Shown here: in pieces, positions 17,916 through 27,734 of the stretch | Layout of the letters: each line of letters begins with the position of its first letter | How positions within the stretch are numbered: position 1 is the stretch's first letter | Assembly (NCBI GenBank): GCA_025938055.1 | Contig: JAICQC010000002.1 | Span: forward strand, 1 to 48,632 | Source of the DNA: Anaerolineales bacterium | GTDB lineage: Bacteria; Chloroflexota; Anaerolineae; Anaerolineales; Villigracilaceae | DNA: 48,632 nucleotides | Reading direction: 5' to 3' | Notes under the pieces: generated by a model | Told to the model about the DNA's origin: nothing | Database searches by the model: none | Seen by the model: only the letters and a program-made list of their open reading frames with translations | Translations under genes and position numbers: made by a program

Positions 17916-18983
17916 TTATGGCAGCGCCGGCGTGTTCTCGGCAAAGTACTCGTGACTGTCTGCATTGGTGATGGCGGCATTGGGATTGGTATCAGCCAGG
18001 TTGCGCGCACCCGCCTGACCGTAGACTACATCATCGGTGCCGGCGACCACGTTGAAGTGACTCATCTCATGGATAAGCGTGCCCGCCTTTGAATCGGTGC
18101 CAGAGAGCGGCGCCTGCCAGAAGACCTTGCACAGATAAATATTATAGGGCCGGTCTGGATAGACATACGCATAATAATTCTGCTTACATTTGCAATCAAA
18201 GGCAATGCCTGCGTTGGTCATCGCGTTCGAGATGGCGCTAAAGTTGTTTTTCACGGTGTTGTAACGGCCGGTGGAAAACGCGCCGAACCATTCGAGATAA
18301 CGCTGCGTGCCTGAGTTGTGTGTGTTCAGGTACTGGCTGGACTCGGAGGCATAGACCTTTGCCTGGTTGCGTGCCGAAACCAACAGGCTCTGCTGTTCCA
18401 CGGTGCAGGCGTTGAACGAATTGCCGCCCGCAGGAGGTGGCGGAGGAGGTGTGGGCCTGCCTTTTGCCGCGCGGCCTTCCACCTTCATGCTGACGGGTTC
18501 GGAGGTCAGGCTGTCGCGGAACTGGAAGGCATTCCCTTTTTCGTCGAAGAGGTTGAAGGATGCCACCGCGTAGGCGACCGCGTATTGCCCCGATTGCGAC
18601 AGGTCATAATACTCTGCCAGGTCCACTGTATAGCTGATGCTCTCGCCAGCTTTCAACGAGATGTAATCCTTGCCTGTGGCGTCGGGGCGCTTGTAGTGAG
18701 CTCCGATGTAGGCGACGGGTTCTCCATCCCGCGTGACCGCAAAGAGCGGCTCCTCCACGCCCTCGGCCGCTGTGAACCATTTCAGGACGCGTACCGTGTG
18801 CTTGTGCGGGTTCGAGATCGTGACTGTCACCAGCACGTCCTGGGCGGAACTGAATTCGCTCTGCGCCACACTCAGGCTGACGCTGGGACCATCCTTCGGG
18901 GCGGCGCCGACACCTGATGTGAACAGCAGAGCGACAAGCAAGACGAACGCGAACGCGTGAAACCGAAACCTGCTTTGATTCAT
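17916..18983 (-). CDS. Secreted M35-like (aspzincin) metallopeptidase
   Basis: 355 residues from ATG 18983, with GAGGAG ahead of it. Signal peptide FHAFAFVLLVALLFTSGVGA. Residues ~35-165 form an Ig-like propeptide-type region, followed by a Pro-rich linker (PTPPPPPPAGG). The peptidase domain has LIHEMSHF (HExxH zinc motif) and downstream GTDDVVYG, the GTxDxxYG motif whose Asp is the third zinc ligand in aspzincins such as peptidyl-Lys metalloendopeptidase. Cysteines are few and suit extracellular disulfides. Neighbour of the emfourin-like inhibitor. Confidence 0.88.
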   Translation of the reverse strand: MNQSRFRFHAFAFVLLVALLFTSGVGAAPKDGPSVSLSVAQSEFSSAQDVLVTVTISNPHKHTVRVLKWFTAAEGVEEPLFAVTRDGEPVAYIGAHYKRPDATGKDYISLKAGESISYTVDLAEYYDLSQSGQYAVAYAVASFNLFDEKGNAFQFRDSLTSEPVSMKVEGRAAKGRPTPPPPPPAGGNSFNACTVEQQSLLVSARNQAKVYASESSQYLNTHNSGTQRYLEWFGAFSTGRYNTVKNNFSAISNAMTNAGIAFDCKCKQNYYAYVYPDRPYNIYLCKVFWQAPLSGTDSKAGTLIHEMSHFNVVAGTDDVVYGQAGARNLADTNPNAAITNADSHEYFAENTPALP

Positions 18984-19201
18984 GGCACTCTCCTCATCTG
19001 TAAATTTGAGATTATCGTAGCAAATCGGAGTGGCAAAGTCAACCATTAAATGGTTACATGGAAGTGCCGTGTTCTGGGAGGTTGATGTCTTCAGATGTTG
19101 GAACGAGAGATACCGCCGGCACGTCTTTATAAAGCGACAAAAGTTGTTGACTTCACCCGGCTAATGCTGGATTTATCATTCTTCTTTACAATTCCGCCCT
19201 T

Positions 19202-20089
19202 ATGTATGAGATCACCCAACCTACGCGCCGCCTGGACCGAATGCAGTCCATGCCGGTCCTGCCGCGCCGGCGCAGGTCACGCTTCAGAGGCTGCTGCCTG
19301 CTTCTTCTTTTGCCGCTGGTCGTCATCCTGCTCTATTTCTTCGCGCCGCTGCGCACCAATATCCTGCTGCTCGGCACCGACGATTCTCCTGAACGCGGCT
19401 CGGTCGGGCGCACCGATACGATCATCCTGACCACCGTGGTACCGTTGAAGCCGTATGTGGGAATGCTTTCGATCCCGCGCGACCTGTGGGTGAACGTCCC
19501 CGGCGTGGGAGAGCAGCGAATCAACACAGCCTACTTCTTCGCCGAGTCAAACGAGAGCGGCTCGGGACCACGCGCCGCATTACAGACCATCCGCGAGAAC
19601 TTCGGGGTGCCGGTCCGATACTACGCGGTCATCCACATGTCTGGTCTCACTGCCGTCGTCGACGCGTTGAACGGGGTGGACATCAGCCTCGATTCGCCGC
19701 TCGGAGGCTACCCGGCGGGCACGCATCATCTCAGCGGAGCCGAGGCGTTGAACTTTGTACGTGAGCGCAGCAGCAGCGACGATTTCAGCCGCATGGTGCG
19801 CGCTCAGGTGCTGATCTCTGCACTGTTCCGCAAAGGACTCAACCCATCCAACTGGAGCCTCCTGCCGGGATTCATTTCTTCGCTCACGCAGGTCGTGGAT
19901 ACCAACGTCCCGTTGTGGCAATTGCCGCGACTGCTGTTCGCGTTGCTGCGTGCGTTCCTCTTTGGCATCGAGAGTGAAACCATCACGCGTGAGATGGTCA
20001 CGCCCTTCCAGACCTCACAGGGGGCGCAGGTGCTTGCGCCGAACTGGGAGGCGATCAACCCCTTGTTGAGCAGGATGTTTGGAAGATAA
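19202..20089 (+). CDS. LytR-CpsA-Psr (LCP) family protein
   Basis: 295 residues. A basic N-terminus precedes one membrane helix (CCLLLLLPLVVILLYFF, about 30-46), then the extracellular LCP domain: NILLLGTDD, GRTDTIILTTVVP, GMLSIPRDLWVNVPG, INTAYFFAE, and the later DGxDI-type segment LNGVDISLDSPLGGYPAGTHHLSGAEALNFVRER. The Asp and Arg residues for pyrophosphate binding are in place. LCP proteins attach glycopolymers to cell wall or protein. A TTGACT hexamer at 19147 is a possible -35 element. Confidence 0.93.
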   Translation: MYEITQPTRRLDRMQSMPVLPRRRRSRFRGCCLLLLLPLVVILLYFFAPLRTNILLLGTDDSPERGSVGRTDTIILTTVVPLKPYVGMLSIPRDLWVNVPGVGEQRINTAYFFAESNESGSGPRAALQTIRENFGVPVRYYAVIHMSGLTAVVDALNGVDISLDSPLGGYPAGTHHLSGAEALNFVRERSSSDDFSRMVRAQVLISALFRKGLNPSNWSLLPGFISSLTQVVDTNVPLWQLPRLLFALLRAFLFGIESETITREMVTPFQTSQGAQVLAPNWEAINPLLSRMFGR

Positions 20090-20189
20090 GCGCCACATTA
20101 AAATCGTAATAACACGCCATGTTGCTCCTCGTTATAGAAAACAGAGTACGCGAAGTTTCCAGCAGGATACTTCGTGGAAAGGAGTTGAT

Positions 20190-20513
20190 ATGAAGCTAAA
20201 AATAATTCTTCTCTCGATGGTGGTTTTAGGCGCTTTGTTTTTGAGCGCGTTTGCAGCACCGGGGGCGCAGCCATCTGTTCGATATCAGGACACTGTTGTA
20301 CCGCCTGATATAACCGTTGTTGCCCCGACCGTTGTGGTTGTGGGTACACCGGGAGTGATCCCTGTGACTGGTGAGGATGCCCCGACCGGCATGTGGACCA
20401 TTGTGTTGTTTGGTCTGCTTGCCCTGCTGGGTATTGCCTTCCTTGTGGCGCTCTTCTCCCCTCGCACTACACATGACCATGTAGACAGGACCCCTCCGCA
20501 CGATCACGTATAA
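20190..20513 (+). CDS. Small secreted/membrane protein of unknown function
   Basis: 107 residues from ATG 20190, with AAAGGAG upstream. A signal-like helix (KIILLSMVVLGALFLSAFA) is followed by a short Val/Pro-rich extracellular part and a second hydrophobic helix (MWTIVLFGLLALLGIAFLVALF). The C-terminus is His/Asp rich (TTHDHVDRTPPHDHV), which could bind metal. The layout of spacer, helix and charged tail resembles a sorting-type anchor but has no LPxTG. No family recognised. Confidence 0.65.
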   Translation: MKLKIILLSMVVLGALFLSAFAAPGAQPSVRYQDTVVPPDITVVAPTVVVVGTPGVIPVTGEDAPTGMWTIVLFGLLALLGIAFLVALFSPRTTHDHVDRTPPHDHV

Positions 20514-20811
20514 CGTAGTGTGCAGCGCAAAGACCACTGGGTCTTCGCTTATCTCCTCTCCTCTGTCCCCTCATTAATCACCATTTGCTGTGCCTGCGGA
20601 TCTGACACATCAAAAGGAATGAGGGGACCCAGGGGAGTGTATTTTTTAAAGGGCAGATTATCTTCCATCATCGCGAGCTGTATAGCGGCGAAGAAACACT
20701 TGCAAGTGTCTCATGGTCTGTTTTCCAGGATAATTTGTAGGAGATTGCTTCCTTACAGGATGCTTCGCAATCGCGATGTTCGCAATGACGGTTAGCAAAT
20801 TGGAGGTTGAA
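20514..20811. repeat. Intergenic region with a degenerate dispersed repeat
   Basis: No gene seen. From about 20666 to 20793 the sequence carries blocks of the CATTGCGAG / GCGAAGCAATCTC dispersed element: ATCGCGAGC and GGCGAAG at the left, GGAGATTGCTTC, GCTTCGCAATC and TTCGCAATGACGG at the right. This is the same family as the elements at 27735-27855 and 47334-47400. Confidence 0.55.
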
Positions 20812-21006
20812 ATGAAAGTTGGAAGTTCTGGGTTACGACGCTCGAGCAGGAACAAGATGATCGCTGGTGTGTGCGGAGGTCTGGAGGAATTCTTCGGGCT
20901 GGATGCTTTCTGGTTCCGGCTGGGATTTGTACTCGCGATGATCCCCGGTGGCATACCGGGGATCGTGGTGTATTTGATCATGTGGCTGGTGATACCCAGC
21001 GAATAA
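20812..21006 (+). CDS. PspC domain protein
   Basis: 64 residues from ATG 20812, chosen because TTGGAGG lies just upstream; an earlier in-frame ATG at 20776 has no ribosome binding site. The short PspC core is complete: RRSSRNKMIAGVCGGLEEFFGLDAFWFRLGFVLAMIPGGIPGIVVYLIMWLVIP, with one or two membrane helices. PspC proteins are tied to envelope stress (phage shock), but no PspA or liaRS genes are near. Confidence 0.9.
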   Translation: MKVGSSGLRRSSRNKMIAGVCGGLEEFFGLDAFWFRLGFVLAMIPGGIPGIVVYLIMWLVIPSE

Positions 21007-21008
21007 GC

Positions 21009-21773
21009 TTAGGGGAACGGCGTCCCTGAGGGAGCCGAAACGCCACCGCCTGACCCCGGGGTATTCGAAGGGTTTGTGACTGGGCCGGGTAAGGTGTTCT
21101 GCACTGGTGGCGGTGTATCCGTATCCACAGGTGTTGGAGGTGGCGGCTGTGTCGCGGTGTCTACAGGTGTTGGAGGTGGCGGCTGTGTCGCGGTGTCTAC
21201 AGGTGTTGGTGGCAGTTCCGTGAATGTTGATGTGGGCACGAGAGTGTCTGTTGGCGGGATTGGTGTCCTGGTCGCCGTCGGAGGAACTTGTGTAGGCGTT
21301 CGGGTTGGTGTGCGCGTGGGAACGCGGGTTGGCGTGCGGCTGGGGATGCGGGTGGGGATACGCGTGGCCGTGAGCGCCTCGCGGGGCCGGCGCGTTTGCG
21401 TTGGGGTAATGGTCACAAAGCGCCGCGGCGTAATGGTGACAGTATCTGTTGGCAGGGGGGTAAGTGTACTGGTGGACGTGGGGGTGAGAGTCTCGGTCGG
21501 CACGAAGACCGTCACCACCTGTTCGGTGAGCGCCGCCGCCGTCTCCAGGTTCGAGACCGCCAGGTCGATGAGGTTCAACGGTGCGAGGGTCACGGCGACG
21601 TAACGGTTTAGGTCTCCCATCGCCATCGCGGAGACGCTGCACAGCAGGCTCAACCCAATGGCGCCCGCGGCAAGGATTCCCAGCGGACCGACATAGTCGC
21701 GCGTGGTTAACCGTCCGTTTCTCCTTCGGAGAGGGGGTGGGTTTTTGGTAGGCTGGGGGACCGTGTTTTCCAT
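21009..21773 (-). CDS. Membrane-anchored Pro/Thr-rich stalk protein
   Basis: 254 residues from ATG 21773; an in-frame TTG at 21830 could extend it. A cytoplasmic basic segment precedes one membrane helix (GPLGILAAGAIGLSLLCSVSAMAMG). A short ordered region (NLIDLAVSNLETAAALTEQVVTVF) then leads into ~150 residues of Thr/Pro/Arg-rich repeats. Near the end a 36-bp tandem unit encoding TQPPPPTPVDTA is repeated. No globular domain. It is probably an extracellular spacer or glycosylated surface protein. Confidence 0.65.
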   Translation of the reverse strand: MENTVPQPTKNPPPLRRRNGRLTTRDYVGPLGILAAGAIGLSLLCSVSAMAMGDLNRYVAVTLAPLNLIDLAVSNLETAAALTEQVVTVFVPTETLTPTSTSTLTPLPTDTVTITPRRFVTITPTQTRRPREALTATRIPTRIPSRTPTRVPTRTPTRTPTQVPPTATRTPIPPTDTLVPTSTFTELPPTPVDTATQPPPPTPVDTATQPPPPTPVDTDTPPPVQNTLPGPVTNPSNTPGSGGGVSAPSGTPFP

Positions 21774-21957
21774 TGATGAATCTTGGCGTTCGTCAGCGCC
21801 ATTATCCCACATTTTTTGAGGAATAGACAACTACAGGGGGCTGAGGAATGCTTTGATCTGAAATTATAAGGTTTGGCTCAGTGTCATCCTGAGCGGAGCA
21901 GAGGATCTCCGCGAGTTAAAAAGTTATCCACGGGAACGTAACATTTTCACATGCAAA

Positions 21958-22638
21958 TCAAGTTTGTTCGCCGTCCCTCTTCGACTGCAGCCACTCGATA
22001 TGCGCCGCCAATCCATCCAGGCTGGGAAAGAGCGAGAAGCGGTCCACGCCATATTTGTTGAGCGTCCGCTTCAGCGTGGAGCGGATGCGGTTAGGGATCA
22101 CGATCTTTTCGATCTCATCCGATTCGAACTCCTCATACGGCTTTGGGTGGATGGTGAACAGCCCGCCCTGGGTGGTGATGCGCGGCGTGATGTGACGAGG
22201 GATGAACTTGCCCACCTCCTTATACCGGAACGGCTCGGTATATTCCTCCACATCGATATAGGATTTGTTGAGATAGGCATAGATCACGCTGTCATCCTCG
22301 CTGGGCTCCTCCACCGCGAAATAACACGCCACCAGCGGGTTCTCGGTCCAGTCCAGCAGGCGCGTCGGCAAACCATGCTGCTGACCGAGCGCCAGCCAGT
22401 CCCAGTCGGTGGTGGGCAGGAAATCCAGAAAGCGCAGGGCTCTTTCCTTGAACAGCCGCAGGATCTCCTTCTCGTTCGCCTCGCGCGACCCGATCGAATC
22501 GGGCGGCACGATCCGCCCGATCTTGGGGATGAGCGGCAGGCTCGCAGACTTCATGCCGCGGTAGACCACGGTGCGCGCGTCATAGCGCTGAATGATCTCA
22601 TGCAGTTCGGTGAATGTACTGATCTCGATTTCTTTCAT
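21958..22638 (-). CDS. FRG-domain protein
   Basis: 226 residues. The FRG domain is seen as VVYRGMKSASLPLIPKIGR near the N-terminus (YRG replaces FRG), followed by LALGQQHGLPTRLLDWTENPLVACYFAVEE, the strongest family block. The biochemical role of FRG is unknown; it is often found near mobile or defence genes. Here the C-terminal third continues the domain with IEKIVIPNRIRSTLKRTLNKYGV. No membrane segment. It is alone, with no defence partner next to it. Confidence 0.85.
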   Translation of the reverse strand: MKEIEISTFTELHEIIQRYDARTVVYRGMKSASLPLIPKIGRIVPPDSIGSREANEKEILRLFKERALRFLDFLPTTDWDWLALGQQHGLPTRLLDWTENPLVACYFAVEEPSEDDSVIYAYLNKSYIDVEEYTEPFRYKEVGKFIPRHITPRITTQGGLFTIHPKPYEEFESDEIEKIVIPNRIRSTLKRTLNKYGVDRFSLFPSLDGLAAHIEWLQSKRDGEQT

Positions 22639-22697
22639 ACGTGATCCAATTCCGCGTTAAATGCAAAGACCCCTCTTTGTGAAAGCAGGGTAGCTGG

Positions 22698-22895
22698 TTA
22701 AATAAAATTCAAACTATAGAGCGTGATGTATAACCAGACCGGCACACAGAGCAGCAGGAGCATTCCACCGGCGATTGCGCCAGCCATAAAGTAATTCAAA
22801 GCGAGAAAGGTAAGGATGAGGAGCACTGCGCCCCTCCAGAGTATCTCAAAGGTTCTCATGCTTGAAATGTACAATAAAACAACCAGCTCTAACAT
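22698..22895 (-). CDS. Small two-helix membrane protein (hypothetical)
   Basis: 65 residues, or 53 if translation begins at the second Met (RTFEILWRG). Two hydrophobic helices (GAVLLILTFLALNYFMAG and GGMLLLLCVPVWLYITLYSL). No family recognised and no strong ribosome binding site, so it may be an accidental open frame. It lies between the FRG gene and the DNRLRE stalk protein on the same strand. Confidence 0.35.
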   Translation of the reverse strand: MLELVVLLYISSMRTFEILWRGAVLLILTFLALNYFMAGAIAGGMLLLLCVPVWLYITLYSLNFI

Positions 22896-22958
22896 GGGGA
22901 GTTTCCCGTAGAAGGGGGCAGGGTTATCTATTTGGTTGTATTTAATCCTGCAGGTTTG

Positions 22959-24899
22959 CTAGGGTGTGGGGACAGAGTAGATAATATCCAGCCTGGGCTG
23001 CTGGCTGGCATCGCTGTTCTCTTTTGATGAATACGAAATAAGGTGATTGGGACCGGTGGAGTAGAGCATCAAGCCCTGGTTGGCGTAGGTACCGTCGACC
23101 CATGCCTGTACCAGGCTGGTGATGTCCAGAGTCAGCATGCAGTCCCTTTGATCGGGGATATAGCTGAAGTGAGAAATGCTGTTGTCGAAGTCGCCGCCCG
23201 AGAGAATCCACGTCAGCCAGGTGGCTGAGTCTTCGTTCCAGTCCGATGTTACGCGGTAGATATGGGTGAGCTGCCCGCTCTTGTTGTCGCGCTCGTACAG
23301 ATAAAGCGTGGCGCTGGTCACCGTGGCATTCTGTGGGATGTGGCTCAGGTCGAACTGGAGCAATCCTCGGCGGTCAGCGCCGTTATCCGGGCGGACCTCG
23401 AACCTATTGTCCCCTCCGCGCGGGATCAATGCACCGGACTGTATGTAGGTGTCATCCGATGGCAGGATTCCGTTGGGTGTGCCTGGGTAACAGGCTGGCA
23501 GTCCCGGCGCAGACGTCGCGGTGGGCGTGAACGTCGTAGTCGGTGTGGCAGTGAGCGATGGTGTAAGAGTTATGGTTGGGCTGGGTGTCCCTGTAGCCGT
23601 CAACGTGAGGGTTGCTGTGGGAGTTTGTGTTGCGGTCAAAGTCGCTGTGGCGCTGGGGGTCAGCGTGGAGGTATGTATTGCCGTCGCGGTCTGTGTAGCA
23701 GTCAGTGTGAGTGTGATCGTCGCAGAAGGCGTGACTGTCGCGCTCGCGGTATGAGTTGCCGTGGGCGTCAGAGTTGGTGACGGTGTTAGTGTCGGCGTAC
23801 CGGTGCCGGTTGGTGTTTGCGAAGGTGTAGCCGTTGGAACAGGCGTGAGGGTTGGCGTCTGTGTTGCAGTTTGCGTAGGCGTCGGTGTCTCGGTGGCTGA
23901 GGCAGTCAGGGTAGGTGTTTCAGAGGGAGTTGCTGTCGGTGTGTCGGTAAACGTTGCGGTAGACGTAGGTGTATTTGTACTCGTGGGCGAGGCTGTTTGA
24001 GTCGGTGTAGAAGATGGCGTACTGGTCGCTGTGTTCGTCTGCGTAGCGGTTGGCGTGGAAGTTGGAGTCTCTGTTGATGTATTTGTAGGGGAGGCTGTGA
24101 GTGGAAGGGTGGGCGTGCTTGTCGCCGTATCTGTCGGTGTAGCCGTTGGAGTCTGTGTCGGAGTGTTAGTAGGTGTGTTTGTCGCAGTGCCTGTCTGCGT
24201 AGCGGTTTGCGAGGCAGTTGCTGTTTGTGTGACGGTAGAAGTGCTGGTCGCTGTGGCGGTTATTGTAGCAGTAAATGTTGCTGTTGCGGTGGACGTAGCG
24301 GTTGGTGTGCGGGTGAACGTGGGTGAGGAGATAGGTGTCTTTGTCGCGGGTCGCGGCGTCCTCGTAGGTGTTCGCAATACAGGCAAAGTAGTGGGATACG
24401 ACTTTATGGCTGTTGGTGTAGCAGCGAGCTTTGTCGGCGTTTTGGACACGCTTGCAATGAAGGCGGTTGATGTCGCAGCCAAGGTGGCAGACGGTTGTAC
24501 TTGTGTGGCTGTGGCTGCCGGCAAGGTGGAAGTCACTCGCACTCGTGGATCAATCGTCATGGTCGGCACAGGTGAGAGGAGCGAGACCTCCAGGGTTGAC
24601 ATGCGGTCCTGCGCCACGCCGGTACCGGGCAGGTCCATGATGATCTGCTGCAGGATGTCTTCCTCGATATGCGGGACAGTGGGAATATAGGCGTCGCCGC
24701 TGTAATCTGCCTGCGCGGTCGCACGGATCGAGACCGGCAAGCTATCCATCCCGCTTGCCCGGGCGTCCAATGAGCTTAGGTTGACAAGCTGGCAGAGGAA
24801 GAGCACAAACGAAAAGAGGAGCAGGACCGCCGCAAGGTTGAACATGCGGCGTGTACCGTGCTTCGTTGGCTGCTCGGAGCCAGGCATTGCCTCATTCAT
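22959..24899 (-). CDS. Surface protein: membrane anchor, long Thr/Pro stalk, DNRLRE domain
   Basis: 646 residues. A membrane helix near residues 20-38 ([20 protein letters not shown]) is followed by ~90 ordered residues. About 300 residues of Thr/Ala/Pro/Ser repeats (TPTATxTxTAT type) follow, then a C-terminal ~170-residue domain starting [21 protein letters not shown] with [25 protein letters not shown] and QPRLDIIYS, which fits the DNRLRE/disaggregatase-related fold. Its ATG overlaps the end of the HD-GYP gene by 8 nt, so both are made from one message. Confidence 0.8.
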   Translation of the reverse strand: MNEAMPGSEQPTKHGTRRMFNLAAVLLLFSFVLFLCQLVNLSSLDARASGMDSLPVSIRATAQADYSGDAYIPTVPHIEEDILQQIIMDLPGTGVAQDRMSTLEVSLLSPVPTMTIDPRVRVTSTLPAATATQVQPSATLAATSTAFIASVSKTPTKLAATPTAIKSYPTTLPVLRTPTRTPRPATKTPISSPTFTRTPTATSTATATFTATITATATSTSTVTQTATASQTATQTGTATNTPTNTPTQTPTATPTDTATSTPTLPLTASPTNTSTETPTSTPTATQTNTATSTPSSTPTQTASPTSTNTPTSTATFTDTPTATPSETPTLTASATETPTPTQTATQTPTLTPVPTATPSQTPTGTGTPTLTPSPTLTPTATHTASATVTPSATITLTLTATQTATAIHTSTLTPSATATLTATQTPTATLTLTATGTPSPTITLTPSLTATPTTTFTPTATSAPGLPACYPGTPNGILPSDDTYIQSGALIPRGGDNRFEVRPDNGADRRGLLQFDLSHIPQNATVTSATLYLYERDNKSGQLTHIYRVTSDWNEDSATWLTWILSGGDFDNSISHFSYIPDQRDCMLTLDITSLVQAWVDGTYANQGLMLYSTGPNHLISYSSKENSDASQQPRLDIIYSVPTP

Positions 24900-26625
24900 T
24901 CTGTCCTAATACCCTCATGAAGGTATCCACGATGCCCGGGTCGAAGTGACTCCCGCTATAGGCTTTTAGGTATGCCGCCGCATCTTCAATGGCGATTGCC
25001 TTCCGGTACGGGCGGTCACTGGTCAGCGCATCGAATACATCCACGATCGCAAACATCCTGGCAGAGAGCGGAATGGCTTCTCCCTTCAAGCCGCGCGGGT
25101 ATCCTGTTCCGTCCCATTTCTCATGGTGACAGTAGGGGATCTCGAGGGCAGCTTGCAGATAGTCAATATGTTTCAACATATTGTAGGCGTTCTGCGGGTG
25201 CTGCTCCATGATTCTTCTCTCATGTTCGTCCAGCGCGCCGGGTTTGCGAAGGATGGCATCTGGAACGCCCATCTTCCCGATATCGTGCAGCAACGCGCCG
25301 CGGCGGATGTTGACCAGTGCCTCGCCCTGTACTCCAAGTGCTTCGGCAAACTTCAGTGTGAGATTGGTGACTCGCTCCGAGTGCCCCTCGGTTTCCTTGT
25401 CCCGCAGTTCGAGTGCTTTCGCCCAGCCCTCCAGCGTGTTGTCGTAGGCATTGATGAGGTCCATCTGGGACTGGTGCAGGGTTGCCACCATCGTATTAAA
25501 GGATTCGGTCAGGATCGAGATCTCGTCGTTGCTTTGCGCAGATACCCTAACGTCCAGGTTACCCTTCGATACCTTCACCGACGCCTGCACGAGCTGCAGA
25601 AGTGGGCGTGTGATCGTGTTCGCCAGGTTGATTCCCACCAGGATGATCAGAAAGTTGGCAGATGCCACCAGGAAGAAAATACGCCAGCGTGAGCTTGTGG
25701 ATGCCTGGACCACGGCGTTCTGGCTCAGGGCAACACCCAGCACACCCAGTTCCTCGTCACCGCGTACCTCCCACGAGCCGAGGATCTCGGCGAACGGGAT
25801 GTTCGACACCTCCAGGTCGCGCTGACCGGTAAGGTCCCTCTTTGTGCTGCTCACATCCTTATAGGAAATTGTTTGCGCCACCGCTTCGGGCGTGAGTCCC
25901 TGTGGGAAGGGCAGGGTGCTATAGAGCACGCTGCCATCATGGGCGTACAGAGTGATCTGCGCAAAGGTTTTGGCGCGCATGTCGGCTGTCAGTCTCGCCA
26001 GCGACCTGCCCACCAGCACGGTGCCTGCCAGGTTCCCCTGCGGGTCCCGGATGGGTCCTGCAATATATAGGAAGTTACCTTGTTCCGTCTCAACGAGGTC
26101 CACGAATTTGTCGCCCCGCTCATCGCTTTTTTGCGCAAGCACATCCTGCACGATCTCAAGACTGCTGAATATGGACTGAGCCCCGTTGGAAAATCTATAG
26201 TCCTCCGGATTCCCGCCAGACTGGTGGTGGACCGAAAGCACGTGGTTCCCATACTGGTCGAGGAATTCAACTGCTTCCAGCTGGTTGTTGGCGATGATTC
26301 CGAGAGTCAGGGAGCGCAGCGCGTCAGCATCATTCGCCTGGAGCGCGGCTGGCACACCCTCCACATTTGCCAGCAGCCGCTGTGTTTCCAGCAGCTGAGA
26401 TTCGTACGTGACGCTGAGCTCAGAGGAGATCTTCCCCGCTTCATACAACTGTTTGTTGAAGCGCTCCTCCACATTTTCGAGCACGAGCTGTGTGATGAGA
26501 AACGCTGCCGCGGCTGCAAGGATAAGAGACAAGACCAGATAGGGAATGGTGATCTTGATGCGTATAGGTACCCGCACGCGGCGGGCAGGAGTGTTGTGGA
26601 ATAATATTCCCTTGGAGACTGCCAT
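24892..26625 (-). CDS. HD-GYP c-di-GMP phosphodiesterase with periplasmic sensor and HAMP
   Basis: 577 residues. N-terminal helix [24 protein letters not shown], a ~270-residue extracytoplasmic dCache-like domain, a second helix [17 protein letters not shown], a HAMP domain ([25 protein letters not shown]), and an HD-GYP domain from about 390. The domain has [39 protein letters not shown] and [13 protein letters not shown], so HD and GYP motifs are intact. Expected to hydrolyse c-di-GMP in response to an external ligand. Its end overlaps the stalk-protein gene; a GGDEF cyclase lies just upstream. Confidence 0.93.
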   Translation of the reverse strand: MAVSKGILFHNTPARRVRVPIRIKITIPYLVLSLILAAAAAFLITQLVLENVEERFNKQLYEAGKISSELSVTYESQLLETQRLLANVEGVPAALQANDADALRSLTLGIIANNQLEAVEFLDQYGNHVLSVHHQSGGNPEDYRFSNGAQSIFSSLEIVQDVLAQKSDERGDKFVDLVETEQGNFLYIAGPIRDPQGNLAGTVLVGRSLARLTADMRAKTFAQITLYAHDGSVLYSTLPFPQGLTPEAVAQTISYKDVSSTKRDLTGQRDLEVSNIPFAEILGSWEVRGDEELGVLGVALSQNAVVQASTSSRWRIFFLVASANFLIILVGINLANTITRPLLQLVQASVKVSKGNLDVRVSAQSNDEISILTESFNTMVATLHQSQMDLINAYDNTLEGWAKALELRDKETEGHSERVTNLTLKFAEALGVQGEALVNIRRGALLHDIGKMGVPDAILRKPGALDEHERRIMEQHPQNAYNMLKHIDYLQAALEIPYCHHEKWDGTGYPRGLKGEAIPLSARMFAIVDVFDALTSDRPYRKAIAIEDAAAYLKAYSGSHFDPGIVDTFMRVLGQNE

Positions 26626-26743
26626 GTTGCCCGATGCATGACGCCACGGGAGATGCCGGGTTACCGGGCTGGGCAGTCAGTTCCTTACACTTGCGAAAGG
26701 GGAGCTTCTCCTGCTTCAGAGTTACCCCACCTTGTCATCTGTA

Positions 26744-27700
26744 TCACTTCGCCCGCCACGTGACAAAACGCACGCCGTCCTTTGTGCTGTGCTTCACCTG
26801 GTACATCAACTCATCAGCCATATTGACGAGGTGCTCCGCTGACTGCGGCGGCGTCACACACGTCACCACGCCCATACTGAATGTGATGGGCCAGTTTCTT
26901 TGCTGCATCACTGTCAATAGATGCGGGCGGACCTTCGCAAGAACCACTTCCGCCTCTGCCTGGCGGGCGGAAGGCAGAAGCATTACGAACTCGTCACCGC
27001 CCAGGCGGGCAATGATGTCGGTCTTGCGCAGTTGTGACCTTAGTTCACTGGCGATCGAGCGCAGCACCTCATCGCCGATCCGGTGCCCGAAGAGATCGTT
27101 CACCAGTTTAAAGTTATCCACATCGATGAACACCACGGTGATAGGATGCGGATAACGTCGGATGCGGTCCACCTCCCTCTGCAGCAGCTCGTTGAAGTAC
27201 CGCGCGTTCACTGCACCGGTCACAAAATCGGTGCGCGCCGCGGTTTGCTCCTCGCTGCGTGATTTTTGCAGCTCGCTAACCAGATAGGTGACGGTGGCGA
27301 AAAAGCCGGTGCGGATGAGTATGTTCCAGATGTATATGCTTGGGTGGGAATATCGCTGCCCGATCGCGTATTCGGCGATCAGCCATGAGAGAGCACTTAG
27401 CACCGACATGGCGAGCCCCAGGTTCCGGTTGGCAAACCAGGCGGCGAGTACGATCGGCGCAAGATAGAACAACGTGATACTGATCTCATTCCCCGTTGCG
27501 TAGTCGATGATTCCCAGGAAGATAATCATAGCAACCCCTACTACAGCCCACAATAGCGGACTCCCGTTTTCAAGAGTCTCAAAGATTCTTTCTATTTTCA
27601 AATGCATAATGTGGTAGGTCAAATAGGCAAACGAGAGCGTACCGTTAAATAAAATGCCCGCCGTCCGTACTAATGAGAGACCGGGGCACCAAACCGACAT
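26744..27700 (-). CDS. Membrane GGDEF diguanylate cyclase
   Basis: 318 residues from ATG 27700, which has AGAGGG at good distance; an internal ATG at 27607 lacks a binding site. About five hydrophobic segments occupy residues ~45-155 (VVGVAMIIFLGIIDY to FFATVTYLVSEL), then a GGDEF domain begins DFVTGAVNARYF. The active site is RLGGDEFVMLL. The inhibitory RxxD site is present as RKTD exactly five residues before GGDEF, so product inhibition is expected. It makes c-di-GMP and pairs with the adjacent HD-GYP phosphodiesterase. Confidence 0.93.
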   Translation of the reverse strand: MSVWCPGLSLVRTAGILFNGTLSFAYLTYHIMHLKIERIFETLENGSPLLWAVVGVAMIIFLGIIDYATGNEISITLFYLAPIVLAAWFANRNLGLAMSVLSALSWLIAEYAIGQRYSHPSIYIWNILIRTGFFATVTYLVSELQKSRSEEQTAARTDFVTGAVNARYFNELLQREVDRIRRYPHPITVVFIDVDNFKLVNDLFGHRIGDEVLRSIASELRSQLRKTDIIARLGGDEFVMLLPSARQAEAEVVLAKVRPHLLTVMQQRNWPITFSMGVVTCVTPPQSAEHLVNMADELMYQVKHSTKDGVRFVTWRAK

Positions 27701-27734
27701 ATTTTACCCTCTTTTCATCCAGCCCCTTTAAAAC

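Noticed and set aside
21870..21920. Insertion sequence at GTCATCCTGAGCGGAG
   Set aside because: This is a short dispersed repeat found in many genomes; no inverted ends or transposase are seen here.
21964..22644. Plus-strand 226-codon frame
   Set aside because: It mirrors the FRG-domain gene; only the minus strand shows family motifs.
23521..24690. Plus-strand frames rich in Val/Gly across the stalk gene
   Set aside because: They are antisense readings of the Thr/Pro repeats of the minus-strand surface protein.
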